DNA from: Paracoccus litorisediminis
GTDB taxonomy: Bacteria; Pseudomonadota; Alphaproteobacteria; Rhodobacterales; Rhodobacteraceae
Direction: 5' to 3'
Assembly (NCBI RefSeq): GCF_009711205.1
Contig: NZ_WMIG01000029.1
Span: 1 to 40,952 of the forward strand
DNA: 40,952 nucleotides
Made by a program: the position numbers and the translations under genes. Shown here in pieces: positions 14,197 to 22,289 of this stretch. How positions within the stretch are numbered: position 1 is the stretch's first letter; each line of letters starts with the position of its first letter. Below the pieces are notes generated by a model, which saw nothing but the letters and a program-made list of their open reading frames with translations, was not told the origin of the DNA and made no database searches.

Positions 14197-15714
14197 TCAC
14201 GCTCCTTTCCTACGAAACAGGCTGGCGAATTCGCGCCGGGTGGCCGGGCTGTCGAAAGCTTCGAAACTTTTGACAACACGCGCCCGTTCCTGTGCCTGGC
14301 GTTGATGCAGGATCGCGATCAGCGCGCCGATACTGGTGGCCATGGCGCGTTCATCCTGCTGTGCCTTGAGCGGGTGATGCGCAAGGAAGTCCTGCAGTGC
14401 AGCCTGCTGGACTGAATAGTCGTTAAAAAGACCAAGGTTTTCCTGAAGTTCCCTGAGCGGTAACAGAAGCGCCTTGAGTCGTCCACGCGGGAAAAGCGGC
14501 GCGAAAAGCTCGATCAGATAGCGCAGCTTCTTGCAGTTGATCCGCAGCTCATGCACCTCTTCGTCCGGCGTTTCCTCGGTGATCCTGGCCGCGATCTTGC
14601 AGACCTTTCGATAGCGATGCCAAATCAGCCCACAGGCATAGTCCTGCGCCGGATGCGCGGCCTCCGGACCCGGTTCCGGGCGGGAGCCTTGCGCGAAGAG
14701 GACCTCCAGTTCGGTCAGCGCGATCCGATATTGCGGGCTTTCCAGAAGCTTGACGAACTTGCGATGTTCGCGCCGACGCTCGCGGATGAAGATGTCGAAC
14801 ATCAGTCGCAGCCCGTCATGCAGGGACTCGGGCAGCAAGTCGTAAAAGGCATCGCGCCCTAGCAAATAGACATCCAGATCGCGCAACCGGCCGGTCGGGG
14901 TCATGAGATCAGAAAACCGCCGCTTCAGGTCCGCAGTCTGCGCCTCTCCATAGCTGCCACGGAACAGGCTGATGACCGAGCGGATCTTGCGCAAGGCGAC
15001 ACGGTAGTCATGCAGGAATTCGCTGTCATGGTCGGCGATGATCCCGGCCTCGTTCCGGCGCGCCACGGCAAGATGGGTCCGTATGATGTCATTGGCGGCA
15101 TCATAGGCGATCTCGTCCGGTGCGATCACGGTCTCGGGCTTCGGATCATAGGACTCGTGCTCGGGAAAGAGCATGTCCACCAGGTCCGCGATGCCATGGT
15201 CCTTTTCCGGGGCGGGGCCGCGCAGATATGCCGACAACGCCGCGAGCGCCTTGTCATAGCCCCGGAGCCCCTGCAACGAGACCAGCCTCACCGTGCGGCC
15301 AGCACCGTCCGGTGTCAGCACAGTGAGATCGGCCCGCGCATGGGTCTTGCCCTCGTCATCCACCAGCGCAAGCTGTGCATGGTTGAGCATGCCCGAGCCG
15401 ACGACCAGCAGGCTTCTTAGCGGCGAGGTTCCCTTCAGCGCGCGTTTCGTCGGACCGTCGGCCAGATCCGCAACAAACCGCCCCGAGCCTTTGCCTGGCT
15501 GGGTCAGGACCTCACTGTTGCTGAGCAAAGTCAGCGTCTCGCCGGTTTCCATCAGAGCCCGGTCGATTTTTCGGATCGACTCGTCATGACAGTCAAGCAG
15601 CACAAAGGGTATGTCGTCCTTTGACTCGCTCACCCGTGCTGTCAGTTTCCCGATGCGTTCCTCTATGTTCGGGAACCCGTCGAGAATGATGATGCCACTT
15701 GCCACTTTGGTCAC
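14197..15714 (-). CDS. CHAD-domain protein, polyphosphate-granule associated
   Basis: A 505-residue protein. The C-terminal ~290 residues form a CHAD domain, an all-helical domain with conserved basic and His residues, known to bind polyphosphate and to localise to polyphosphate granules in some bacteria. The two repeats show the hallmark EFLHDYRVALRKIRSVISLF near residue 230 and EEVHELRINCKKLRYLIELF near 410. The N-terminal ~190 residues (FVLLDCHDESIRKIDRAL, LTLLSNSEV, AQLALVDDEGKTHARADLTV) may be a degenerate CYTH-like barrel, as in CYTH-CHAD fusions, without the ExExK signature. GTG start at 15714, three bases after the RHH gene stop; no strong SD. It is second in the operon and ends one base before the ParA start. 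Confidence 0.88.
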   Translation of the reverse strand: MTKVASGIIILDGFPNIEERIGKLTARVSESKDDIPFVLLDCHDESIRKIDRALMETGETLTLLSNSEVLTQPGKGSGRFVADLADGPTKRALKGTSPLRSLLVVGSGMLNHAQLALVDDEGKTHARADLTVLTPDGAGRTVRLVSLQGLRGYDKALAALSAYLRGPAPEKDHGIADLVDMLFPEHESYDPKPETVIAPDEIAYDAANDIIRTHLAVARRNEAGIIADHDSEFLHDYRVALRKIRSVISLFRGSYGEAQTADLKRRFSDLMTPTGRLRDLDVYLLGRDAFYDLLPESLHDGLRLMFDIFIRERRREHRKFVKLLESPQYRIALTELEVLFAQGSRPEPGPEAAHPAQDYACGLIWHRYRKVCKIAARITEETPDEEVHELRINCKKLRYLIELFAPLFPRGRLKALLLPLRELQENLGLFNDYSVQQAALQDFLAHHPLKAQQDERAMATSIGALIAILHQRQAQERARVVKSFEAFDSPATRREFASLFRRKGA

Positions 15715-15716
15715 GG

Positions 15717-15899
15717 TTACCGTTCTGCCGTCTTCTTGAGATAGGCTGTGATCAGCTTTTCGATGATTTTTTGGACGCTGGTGTCGTTATCAATGGCGCG
15801 GACCTTCAGCGCCTTCAGGGTTTTACGATCGAGGCGAAGGGAGGTGTTGATCTTATCCTCCTTTGGCTCAGAAGTACTGGCTTTCTTGGCTTTCGGCAT
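15717..15899 (-). CDS. Small ribbon-helix-helix protein
   Basis: A 60-residue basic protein. An unstructured Lys-rich N-terminus (MPKAKKASTSEPKEDKI) is followed by NTSLRLDRKTLKALKVRAID and NDTSVQKIIEKLITAYLKK, a clear ribbon-helix-helix pattern (short beta strand, then two helices). RHH proteins bind tandem DNA sites as dimers. In type Ib partition systems a small RHH protein with a flexible basic tail is the partner that binds the centromere and stimulates the ParA ATPase. Here it heads an operon that also encodes a ParA, with the CHAD gene in between. Two tandem 8-bp palindromes lie 21 bases upstream of the start and may be its binding site. Start is ATG 15899. Confidence 0.8.
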   Translation of the reverse strand: MPKAKKASTSEPKEDKINTSLRLDRKTLKALKVRAIDNDTSVQKIIEKLITAYLKKTAER

Positions 15900-15919
15900 A
15901 TCCCACCACGAGCACTATT

Positions 15920-15935
15920 TGACGTCATGATGTCA
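15920..15935. promoter_or_regulatory. Tandem TGAYGTCA sites, candidate RHH operator
   Basis: Two adjacent 8-bp sites, TGACGTCA (15920-15927) and TGATGTCA (15928-15935), with no spacer, lie 21 bases upstream of the RHH gene start. The first is a perfect palindrome and the second differs by one base. Short tandem sites in a row are typical of RHH repressors such as omega or ParG. Role is inferred from position and shape. Confidence 0.5.
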
Positions 15936-16223
15936 TCGGTCTTCTACGACCGCAAGTGAGGTCTCGTGGGCAGAGCTCACACGTATTTTGGGTTTCTGGA
16001 AAGCTGTCTAAAGGTCAGGCGCCTTCGACCCACTTTCCTGCGCGCAGAATGTCGGCCCACCTCCTTTGACAGAGCAATGGCCGAATGGTTAACAAGGATG
16101 AAGTCCAGAATTTCGGGACGAGGTCACAAGGTCCGCCCGGCTTTTCATGCCAGATTACCGCGACGTCAGGCCGCGCCTGACTGCGCGATCTGGACCAGGT
16201 CACCCGCATCTGCTGCGGATGCC
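15936..16223. other. Intergenic stretch, no gene seen
   Basis: Lies between the divergently arranged RHH operon and the arsC-like remnant. It probably holds the promoter of the RHH operon. The plus-strand frame that reaches the arsC-like start is open but without recognisable similarity. Confidence 0.4.
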
Positions 16224-16640
16224 ATGTCCGACCAAGCTTACAACGTCCTGTTTCTCTGCCACGGAAACTCAGCCCGCTCCATCATGGCCGAGGCCATTTT
16301 TGAAAACCGAAGGCAAGGGCCGCTTCAACGCTTCACGGCTGGTTCGATGCCGAAAGCCAAGATGCATCCTTTTACCCTGAAGCGGCTCGAACGGCTCGAA
16401 CATGAAGCCGACGGCCTCCGTTCGAAAAGCTGGGACGCGTTCACACGTCCCGAAGCGCCACGAATGGATTTCGTTTTTACCGTTTGCGACGACCGCGACG
16501 ACGCGGAAAGCGAGGTCTGTCTGCTTTGGCCCGATGCAGCACTTTGTGTGCGTGGACACGGCAACATTGCCACCCCCTCATCAGCACCGGTCCCGCAGTT
16601 CATGCTATGCAGTTGCGGGACGACGACCTGCCTTGCCTGA
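16224..16640 (+). pseudogene. arsC: Arsenate reductase ArsC-like (LMW-PTPase fold), damaged C-terminus
   Basis: The first ~100 residues follow thioredoxin-coupled ArsC: VLFLCHGNSARSIMAEAIF holds the CX5R phosphatase loop (Cys12-Arg18), then LRSKSWDAFTRPEAPRMDFV, FTVCDDRDDAESEVCLLWP with the two further Cys used in the redox relay. After LWPDAAL the expected HWGVPDPA and the following helix, about 40 residues, are absent and the tail (CVRGHGNIATPSSAPVPQF) is unrelated, so the gene is truncated or frameshifted near 16540. ATG at 16224. No ars genes are nearby. The active-site residues remain, so weak function cannot be excluded. Confidence 0.7.
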
Positions 16641-16719
16641 CGCCCGCCCTAGCGTAGCAAGCGGAAGGAGTGGCGCAGAACTGACCCGGCTCTTCCGGAT
16701 GCGGCCTTGCGTAGCCAGA

Positions 16720-17301
16720 TCAGGTGATACCGACGGGCTTCGTGAATAATATCCATTCGCTTGCATCGACATCCCAGTCGTCTTTGACGACCGGACGGCG
16801 GGCGACCTGCCGGTAGCCCTTCGCCGTATAGAGGCGGAGAGCGTCCTGATGCGTGTCCTCGGCGATCAGACTGATAGTGTCGTGACCGGCGGCGGCTGCG
16901 ATCACCTCGGCATATGCCAGCAACGCGCTGCCCAATCCCTTACCGCGAAAGGCCTCGTAGGTGGCCAGAACGTTCAGGTACCATGATCCCGGCACCAGCG
17001 CTTCCAACTCCAGCAGCGGCACGAAGATCGGCGGTGTGTCCGGGTCGATCGGGCCGGGCTGGTCCTCGGCGGCATAGCCAAGCAGGCAGGCGGCCACCGC
17101 ACCGTCGACCTCGGCCAGCCAAGCGTTGTGGTAGGAGAAGTTGCCCGTCTCGCGCGCCGCGCGCTCTTGCCCAAGCGCCCAGGAGTCGCCATCCGGGCCG
17201 ACCGTCTTGCGCCAGAAATGCAGCGGCAGGTCATCCGCCGCCATGTTGATGAAGCGCGCCAGATGCGCGGCATCCGATGCCCTGGCCTTGCGAATGTCCA
17301 T
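16720..17301 (-). CDS. GNAT-family N-acetyltransferase
   Basis: A 193-residue acetyltransferase. The start MDIRKARASDAAHLARFINM is a typical GNAT beginning. The acetyl-CoA site is visible at YLNVLATYEAFRGKGLGSAL (RGKGLG, near residue 115), then ISLIAEDTHQDALRLYTAKG near 147, with the conserved Asn/Tyr region ending at GYRQVARRPVV. The middle part has HFWRKTVGPDGDSWALGQER, seen in a GNAT subgroup of unknown substrate. ATG 17301 with AGGGA upstream. It stands alone, convergent with the arsC-like remnant and divergent from the cupin gene. Confidence 0.88.
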   Translation of the reverse strand: MDIRKARASDAAHLARFINMAADDLPLHFWRKTVGPDGDSWALGQERAARETGNFSYHNAWLAEVDGAVAACLLGYAAEDQPGPIDPDTPPIFVPLLELEALVPGSWYLNVLATYEAFRGKGLGSALLAYAEVIAAAAGHDTISLIAEDTHQDALRLYTAKGYRQVARRPVVKDDWDVDASEWILFTKPVGIT

Positions 17302-17472
17302 TCGTTTCGTATCCCTGCCTGCTTTCTTCGCGCGCTTTAGTCTTTGACGATTTAGCGCCCCCTCGCCAGCCCCTTTGGGGATCGCGTGCCTGCTCCGATG
17401 GTCTGGCTTGCGCGACGCGCGGGCGCCGCCTACCAAGTGATGCGATCCCATAAGCGCCTCACGAGGACAGAT

Positions 17473-17826
17473 ATGAACGACACGGTTTTCCGCTTCCCCG
17501 AACCGGGCCCAGAGCCCATCACGACCGATCTGGAGGGATGGACGAAGGTCGAGGGCAACCCGACCATGCGCTACTGGGTGCAGCACGCCTCGCTCGATGG
17601 TAGCATGATCTCGGGCACCTGGGAGGCGACGACCGGCACCTGGCACGCGAGCTACCAGTTCTATGAATTCGTTCACCTGATCGGGGGCCGCATCACCATC
17701 ACCCCCGACGGCGGTGCGCCGGTCACGCTGACACCTGGCGACGCCTTCGTGGTCGAGCCGACCTTCAAGGGCACCTGGACCATCGAAGAACCGGTGCGCA
17801 AACACTTCGCCATCAAGCTGAAGTAA
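17473..17826 (+). CDS. Cupin-domain protein (DUF861 type)
   Basis: A 117-residue single-domain cupin of the Cupin_3/DUF861 type. The pattern ISGTWEATTGTWHASYQFYE, FVHLIGGRITITPDGG and LTPGDAFVVEPTFKGTWTIE is diagnostic, ending with KHFAIK. Relatives include (S)-ureidoglycine aminohydrolase, but many uncharacterised ones sit beside amine- or aldehyde-processing genes; substrate is unknown. ATG 17473 with GAGGA at 17463-17467. It is 38 bases before a YtcJ-like amidohydrolase on the same strand, so both are probably cotranscribed. Confidence 0.88.
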   Translation: MNDTVFRFPEPGPEPITTDLEGWTKVEGNPTMRYWVQHASLDGSMISGTWEATTGTWHASYQFYEFVHLIGGRITITPDGGAPVTLTPGDAFVVEPTFKGTWTIEEPVRKHFAIKLK

Positions 17827-17864
17827 GCCGCATTGCTGCGATTGCCCCTCTCGGGAACCACCTC

Positions 17865-19532
17865 ATGACCACCGCCGACCTGATCCTGACCAATGCCCGC
17901 GTCCTGACCATGGACCCGGACCACCCCCGCGCCGAGGCCGTGGCCATTGCCGGTGAACGCATCCTCGCGGTGGGCAGCGCAGCAGAGGTGGCTGCGCTGG
18001 CCGAGCCGGGGACAAGGATCATCGACGCAGGCGGGCGGACGGTGCTGCCCGGCTTCTTCGAAGGGCATGTCCATGTGGGTCTTGGCGGTGCAGACCTGAC
18101 GCATCTGCATATCGGTCATCTGCACGGGGCCGAGGCGGTGGGTGCCGCCTTCCGAACCTTTGCCACCGCGAACCCCGATATGCCGCTGCTCATGGCGCAA
18201 GAGGCGCATTACACCATCCTCGACATGCCCGCCACGCGCCACGATCTGGACGCGATGATCGCCGACCGCCCCATCGCGATGATGTCACCCGACCTGCACA
18301 CGGTCTGGGCCAACACCGCCGCGCTGAAGGCCGCAGAGCTGCTCCACGGTGCCGAGATGCCGCATGGCCACGAGGTCGTCATGGGGGAAGACGGCCTTGC
18401 CACCGGCGAGCTACGCGAGTTCGAGGCCTTTGGCCCGTTGATCGCCTATGCGGGCGAGGGGCGCATCAACCTTGGCATTGCCACCGGCGAGGAGCCCGAT
18501 CCATGGCCCACGCAGGCCGAGCGCGCCGCAGACAAGGCGCTGCTACTCAAGGGGATGATGCATTGCGCCGCGCATGGCGTGACCAGCCTCGTCAATATGG
18601 ACGGCAATCGCTACACGCTGGAACTGCTGTCCGAGATGCGGGCCGAGGGCATGCTGCCTCTTCGGGTGAAGGTTCCGTTCCATTTCAAGCCGCATATGGG
18701 GCTGGACGCGCTCGACCGCGCCTCGGCCATGACGGCGGAGTTCGACGATGACTGGATCAGTTCCGGCTTCGTCAAGATGTTCATGGACGGCGTGATCGAC
18801 AGCAGAACCGCCTTCATGCTGCAAGACTACCCCGACCAGCCCGGCCACCGGTCCGAGCCGTTGTTTCCGCCGGAGCGCTTCGACGAGATCGCCACCGAGA
18901 TCGACCGGCGCGGCTTGCAGATCGCAGTCCATGCCATTGGCGACGGCGCGGTGCGGGTGGTGATCGATGGCTATCAGGCGGCCCGCGCCGCCAACGGTCC
19001 CCGCGACAGTCGCCACCGCATCGAACATATCGAGCTGATCGACCCCGCCGACATTCCCCGGCTGGCGTCACTTGGCATCACCGCCAGCCTGCAACCGCCC
19101 CACGCGCCGGGGGCGATGGATTTCCCGCTGCAGCCGACGCTTTCGCGGATCGGCGCAGCGCGTTGGGCGGATGCCTACCAATGGCGCAGCCTGGCTAAGG
19201 CAGGCGCCGCAGTCGCCTTCTCCAGTGACTGGCCGGTGGCAGATGTCTCGGTGCTGCGTGGGATCGCTGCGGCATTGACGCGAGAGCCCTATGACAGTGC
19301 CCGCGATGAGCGGCTGTCGCTGCTAGAGACGCTGCACGCCTACACGGCGGGCGGCGCCTGGGCGGCCCATCGCGACCAGGTGACGGGGACCCTGCGCCCC
19401 GGACTCGCCGCCGACCTCGTGATGCTGGGCGGGGACGGCGAAGCTACGGACGCAAGCAAGATCCCCGATCTGGGCGTAATCCTGACGATCTGCGGTGGCC
19501 GCATCATCCACGACCCTGGAATATTGGCCTGA
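17865..19532 (+). CDS. Amidohydrolase family 3 (YtcJ-like)
   Basis: A 555-residue metal-dependent hydrolase of the amidohydrolase superfamily. It opens with DLILTNARVLTMD and VAIAGERILAVGS (composite beta domain), followed by the metal-binding GFFEGHVHVGLGG. Later motifs are FMDGVIDSRTAFML, IAVHAIGDGAVRVVIDGYQA, HRIEHIELIDPADIPRL, and VAFSSDWPVADVSVL with the catalytic Asp; the end folds back in GTLRPGLAADLVMLGGD. YtcJ-type enzymes hydrolyse exocyclic amide or formamide bonds; the substrate cannot be read. No signal peptide is evident. It follows the cupin gene. Confidence 0.9.
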   Translation: MTTADLILTNARVLTMDPDHPRAEAVAIAGERILAVGSAAEVAALAEPGTRIIDAGGRTVLPGFFEGHVHVGLGGADLTHLHIGHLHGAEAVGAAFRTFATANPDMPLLMAQEAHYTILDMPATRHDLDAMIADRPIAMMSPDLHTVWANTAALKAAELLHGAEMPHGHEVVMGEDGLATGELREFEAFGPLIAYAGEGRINLGIATGEEPDPWPTQAERAADKALLLKGMMHCAAHGVTSLVNMDGNRYTLELLSEMRAEGMLPLRVKVPFHFKPHMGLDALDRASAMTAEFDDDWISSGFVKMFMDGVIDSRTAFMLQDYPDQPGHRSEPLFPPERFDEIATEIDRRGLQIAVHAIGDGAVRVVIDGYQAARAANGPRDSRHRIEHIELIDPADIPRLASLGITASLQPPHAPGAMDFPLQPTLSRIGAARWADAYQWRSLAKAGAAVAFSSDWPVADVSVLRGIAAALTREPYDSARDERLSLLETLHAYTAGGAWAAHRDQVTGTLRPGLAADLVMLGGDGEATDASKIPDLGVILTICGGRIIHDPGILA

Positions 19533-20084
19533 AGACGCGCGGCGAGTACCTCTTCGGGGGCAAAGACCGTCCGCACCGTAAGCTGGCTGAAAGCGTTTCG
19601 CTGCGGCGCGTCTGACTGGCCGCCGATTGCCGCCGTGCAATATTTGTCGCACTGATCGGCGGCAATGGGGCCGGAGTCCTGTCGTTTGCTCGGACTTTAA
19701 GTTGCGATACTCATTGTTGCACCGCTCTGGGATTCTTCTCAACTGTAAGACCGCATGTCCTTTTCACCTGCCCGCCGATAAGGGATCAGCTCGTACTCTG
19801 ATCGCGGGGCGGTAGGTACCGTTCTTTTGCGATGTCGGTTTCCGCACTTTAATTGGTGACGCATGGACCGCCACCGTCGGCATGCGAGTGGAGTCGAGCA
19901 GCGGCGAAGCGCTGCGACGCCTGATCGCTGGGAGGAAAATGCAACGCGCCGCACGCGACCACGCAGTGATTTAGTCTCCAAGGACCGGCTCAAACCGGCC
20001 GGGTCCTTTCATGATCTGGTTCATTTCCAGCGTCTTGCATTCGCCATTTCTCTCGAATCTGCGTCAGCAAGCGCTCGGGTACAT
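19533..20084. other. Gene-poor stretch with a repeat and a hairpin
   Basis: No gene recognised. It contains repeat copy B (19677-19745) and a hairpin with arms AAGGACC (19980-19986) and GGTCCTT (20002-20008) at the 3' side of the hipA remnant, which may be its former terminator. Confidence 0.4.
19677..19745 (+). repeat. 69-bp dispersed repeat, copy B
   Basis: Matches the reverse complement of 1621-1689 at about 53 of 69 bases, beginning with a perfect 19-base block. It is followed by the hipA remnant. See copy A. Confidence 0.75.
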
Positions 20085-20690
20085 CCAAATCCCTTCCAGT
20101 CTCAAGCCATTGAGCTAATTGCGCCATCCACCTTGGCTATGATGTCATCTCGCCTTTCTGGCCGGATCCCGGCAATGCGCGCCACTTCCGGAAATGCCCC
20201 CAAACCAAGCTTCCGCCCTTCCCCGGCCACAACTAAGAATGTTCACCACCCGGCCCTTCAGAGAAAGAAACGTCATAGGCGGGTGCCAAGGACCAGGATC
20301 CTCGGGCATCCATGATAAAGGCGTGGTTTCTCACATGATCGTCGCGATTCGGGGCGCGAACACTGAAGACCATACGCCGGAACATCTCTTCGACTGCGGC
20401 CGGTCTTCGACAAATTGCCTTCACCATCCGCATCAAGTCGATACAGTCGATGATCCGGTGCCGCAATCCGCTGTCGATCAGAGCGGCCACTGTCGCTACA
20501 TGCAGGCGAGATCCATCCAGTCAATCGAAACGGTCCGTCCCCAGGAACCGCACCTTGGCACCATTAAGCGCAAACATCGGACTGGTTGAAACTCTCGCCG
20601 CTCTCATCAATTCCCCATAGGCGATCTCGGCCTCGACGCTCCCAAGCTCATCCGAAGAGGCCCGGCCTTTGATCAGTAAATGTTACCAGC
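20085..20690 (-). pseudogene. HipA-type toxin kinase, decayed
   Basis: On the minus strand, HipA segments appear in order but in different frames: LIKGRASSDELGSVEAEIAY then GELMRAARVS at about 20676-20600, FLGTDRFD at about 20540, a stop, then ATVAALIDSGLRHRIIDCID and RRMVFSVRAPNRDDHVRNHA, FIMDARGSWSLAPAYDVSFS at about 20400-20250 (the conserved N-x-D-D-H-x-x-N catalytic loop), and LGLGAFPEVARIAG with DDIIAKVDGAISSMA at about 20205-20105. Stops and frame changes separate the parts, so the Ser/Thr kinase toxin is inactive. No intact HipB-like antitoxin was found. Confidence 0.8.
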
Positions 20691-21085
20691 TAGGGCTCAT
20701 TTCGATCCTGTGGTCGCGCAAAGACCTCATGTCCTCATTCACACGAGAGTCTGGACCGGGATCACCGAGATCGAGGAGTGAGCGGCTCCCGGCAGACCAT
20801 GCTCTGGGGCAAAAGGCATGTGGATCGCCCCCAGATAGAGGGCAGAAACAAAACTGCCAGTTAACGCTTAGGGTCACCCGTTGCGGTTGGTGAAACTATG
20901 TTGAGCAAGACGCGACACGCGGACGGCTGTGTCTGTCAGCAGAGAAGCGCGCGAGGTCGCTTTAGCATAGACCGTCAGAGCGGGTTGATCATTAGTCAGG
21001 CCTCCCCACGACAATCCGAACTATGCCAGCGCATCAAATCAATGGACCCAGACTCGATGTCCTCTCAACGACGCCCCAAGCGCCC
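20691..21085. other. Stretch without a recognisable gene
   Basis: Possibly the decayed 5' part of the hipA-type gene on the minus strand, but no family motif could be read. No RNA gene or clear promoter was seen. Confidence 0.35.
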
Positions 21086-22093
21086 TTAACTCAAAGGGAT
21101 ATTCTCTCGAAACACGACCTGAAGTCGCGGTGGGTATTCTTGCTCGGACGTGCCGCGGACCGCTGAAACCAGCAGCCTGACAACCTCCCGCGCCTGAACA
21201 CGATGGTTCTGGTCGATCACCGCATCCATCGTCCGGTCAAGCAGGAGGAGCCGGGTTGCATCAGTCAGGTCATGCCCGATGAAAACGGTGCGCTGGCTCA
21301 ACTGGGCCTCGCGCAGCGCGCGGGCGATACCCTGATTTCCAGATCCGATGTTATAGATTCCGTCGACCTGACCCGTGCTCAGAATGCGACGCATTTCGTC
21401 ATAGGCATGCTCGCGGTCATCGCCCACCTCGGCATAGCCGGTGATGCGCAGGTCGGGAAACTCGTCGGCCAATATCGAGCGGAATCCCATTTCGCGTTCC
21501 TCATGGCCGCGATAGGCGCGCGAACCCACGAACAGCGCAATATTGCGGTTCATTGCCGGACCAAGGAAGCGCCCCAGCAGCAGCCCCGCCAAACGTCCCG
21601 CAGCGCGGTTATCGACCCCGATATAGCCGACCTTGTCGATGGCCGGCACATCGGAAACCAGCGTCGCGATGCGGACACCTTCGCGGGCTAGGGCATTTAG
21701 TTCTTCGCGGATCTCGGGACGGTCGGGGGCGACGACGCCGATGGCATCGGTCTGGCCGCGTAGCTCGGCAAGACGGCGACCGATGCGGCCACCGCCCCAG
21801 TCCTCGACATCATGGATACGCAACTGGACATCCGCGTGCCGCGCGGCCTCGTCTATCAACTGGCTGCGCAGGTTGCGCATGAAGCTGTTGTTGCCCGCGG
21901 GAAGCACGAAATCCAGCCGCACGCGCCTCGACTGCGGTGCCTCAGCAGGTCCGAAATAGCCCAGTTCGCGCGCCACTGTCTGGACGATTTCGCGCGTGCG
22001 CTCCCGCACGCCGCTGCGCCCGTTCAGCACACGGTCCACGGTGGCAGGGGAAACCCCGGCCCTTTCGGCAATTTCAATGATGGTGGTGCGCAT
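21086..22093 (-). CDS. LacI-family transcriptional regulator
   Basis: A 335-residue regulator. The N-terminal LacI helix-turn-helix is TIIEIAERAGVSPATVDRVL plus NGRSGVRERTREIV, with the hinge region near residue 48. A sugar-binding, periplasmic-binding-like domain follows: VRLDFVLPAGNNSFMRNLRS, DAIGVVAPD, VGYIGVDNRAAGRLAG, GHEEREMGFR and TVFIGHDL. It diverges from the sugar/acyl-CoA operon and is the probable repressor; the inducer would be a sugar-type intermediate of that pathway. Start is ATG 22093; the frame extends to 22153 without similarity. A 196-base intergenic region with phased repeats separates it from the operon. Confidence 0.92.
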   Translation of the reverse strand: MRTTIIEIAERAGVSPATVDRVLNGRSGVRERTREIVQTVARELGYFGPAEAPQSRRVRLDFVLPAGNNSFMRNLRSQLIDEAARHADVQLRIHDVEDWGGGRIGRRLAELRGQTDAIGVVAPDRPEIREELNALAREGVRIATLVSDVPAIDKVGYIGVDNRAAGRLAGLLLGRFLGPAMNRNIALFVGSRAYRGHEEREMGFRSILADEFPDLRITGYAEVGDDREHAYDEMRRILSTGQVDGIYNIGSGNQGIARALREAQLSQRTVFIGHDLTDATRLLLLDRTMDAVIDQNHRVQAREVVRLLVSAVRGTSEQEYPPRLQVVFRENIPLS

Positions 22094-22180
22094 TTCGGTC
22101 CTGAAAGGGCGGTGATGCACACCAGCAAAAACCTCATTTCCATCATCACGCAAGACAGAATCTGCCGATTAACCTCAAGA

Positions 22181-22210
22181 ATGACGTAAAATGATGGCAA
22201 ATGACGGGAA
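22181..22210. promoter_or_regulatory. Three 10-bp phased direct repeats
   Basis: ATGACGTAAA (22181-22190), ATGATGGCAA (22191-22200) and ATGACGGGAA (22201-22210) form an ATGAYGNNAA unit repeated three times at exactly 10-bp spacing in the gap between lacI-type regulator and operon. Helical phasing suggests a protein-binding array; it is not a classic LacI palindrome. Confidence 0.4.
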
Positions 22211-22289
22211 TAGATGATTGCTGGTGACGTTTTTTGCGTGCCATCTTTCGGCATGCTGCGGGCAGGAGGAGGCCCGTCGGAGGAGGAAC

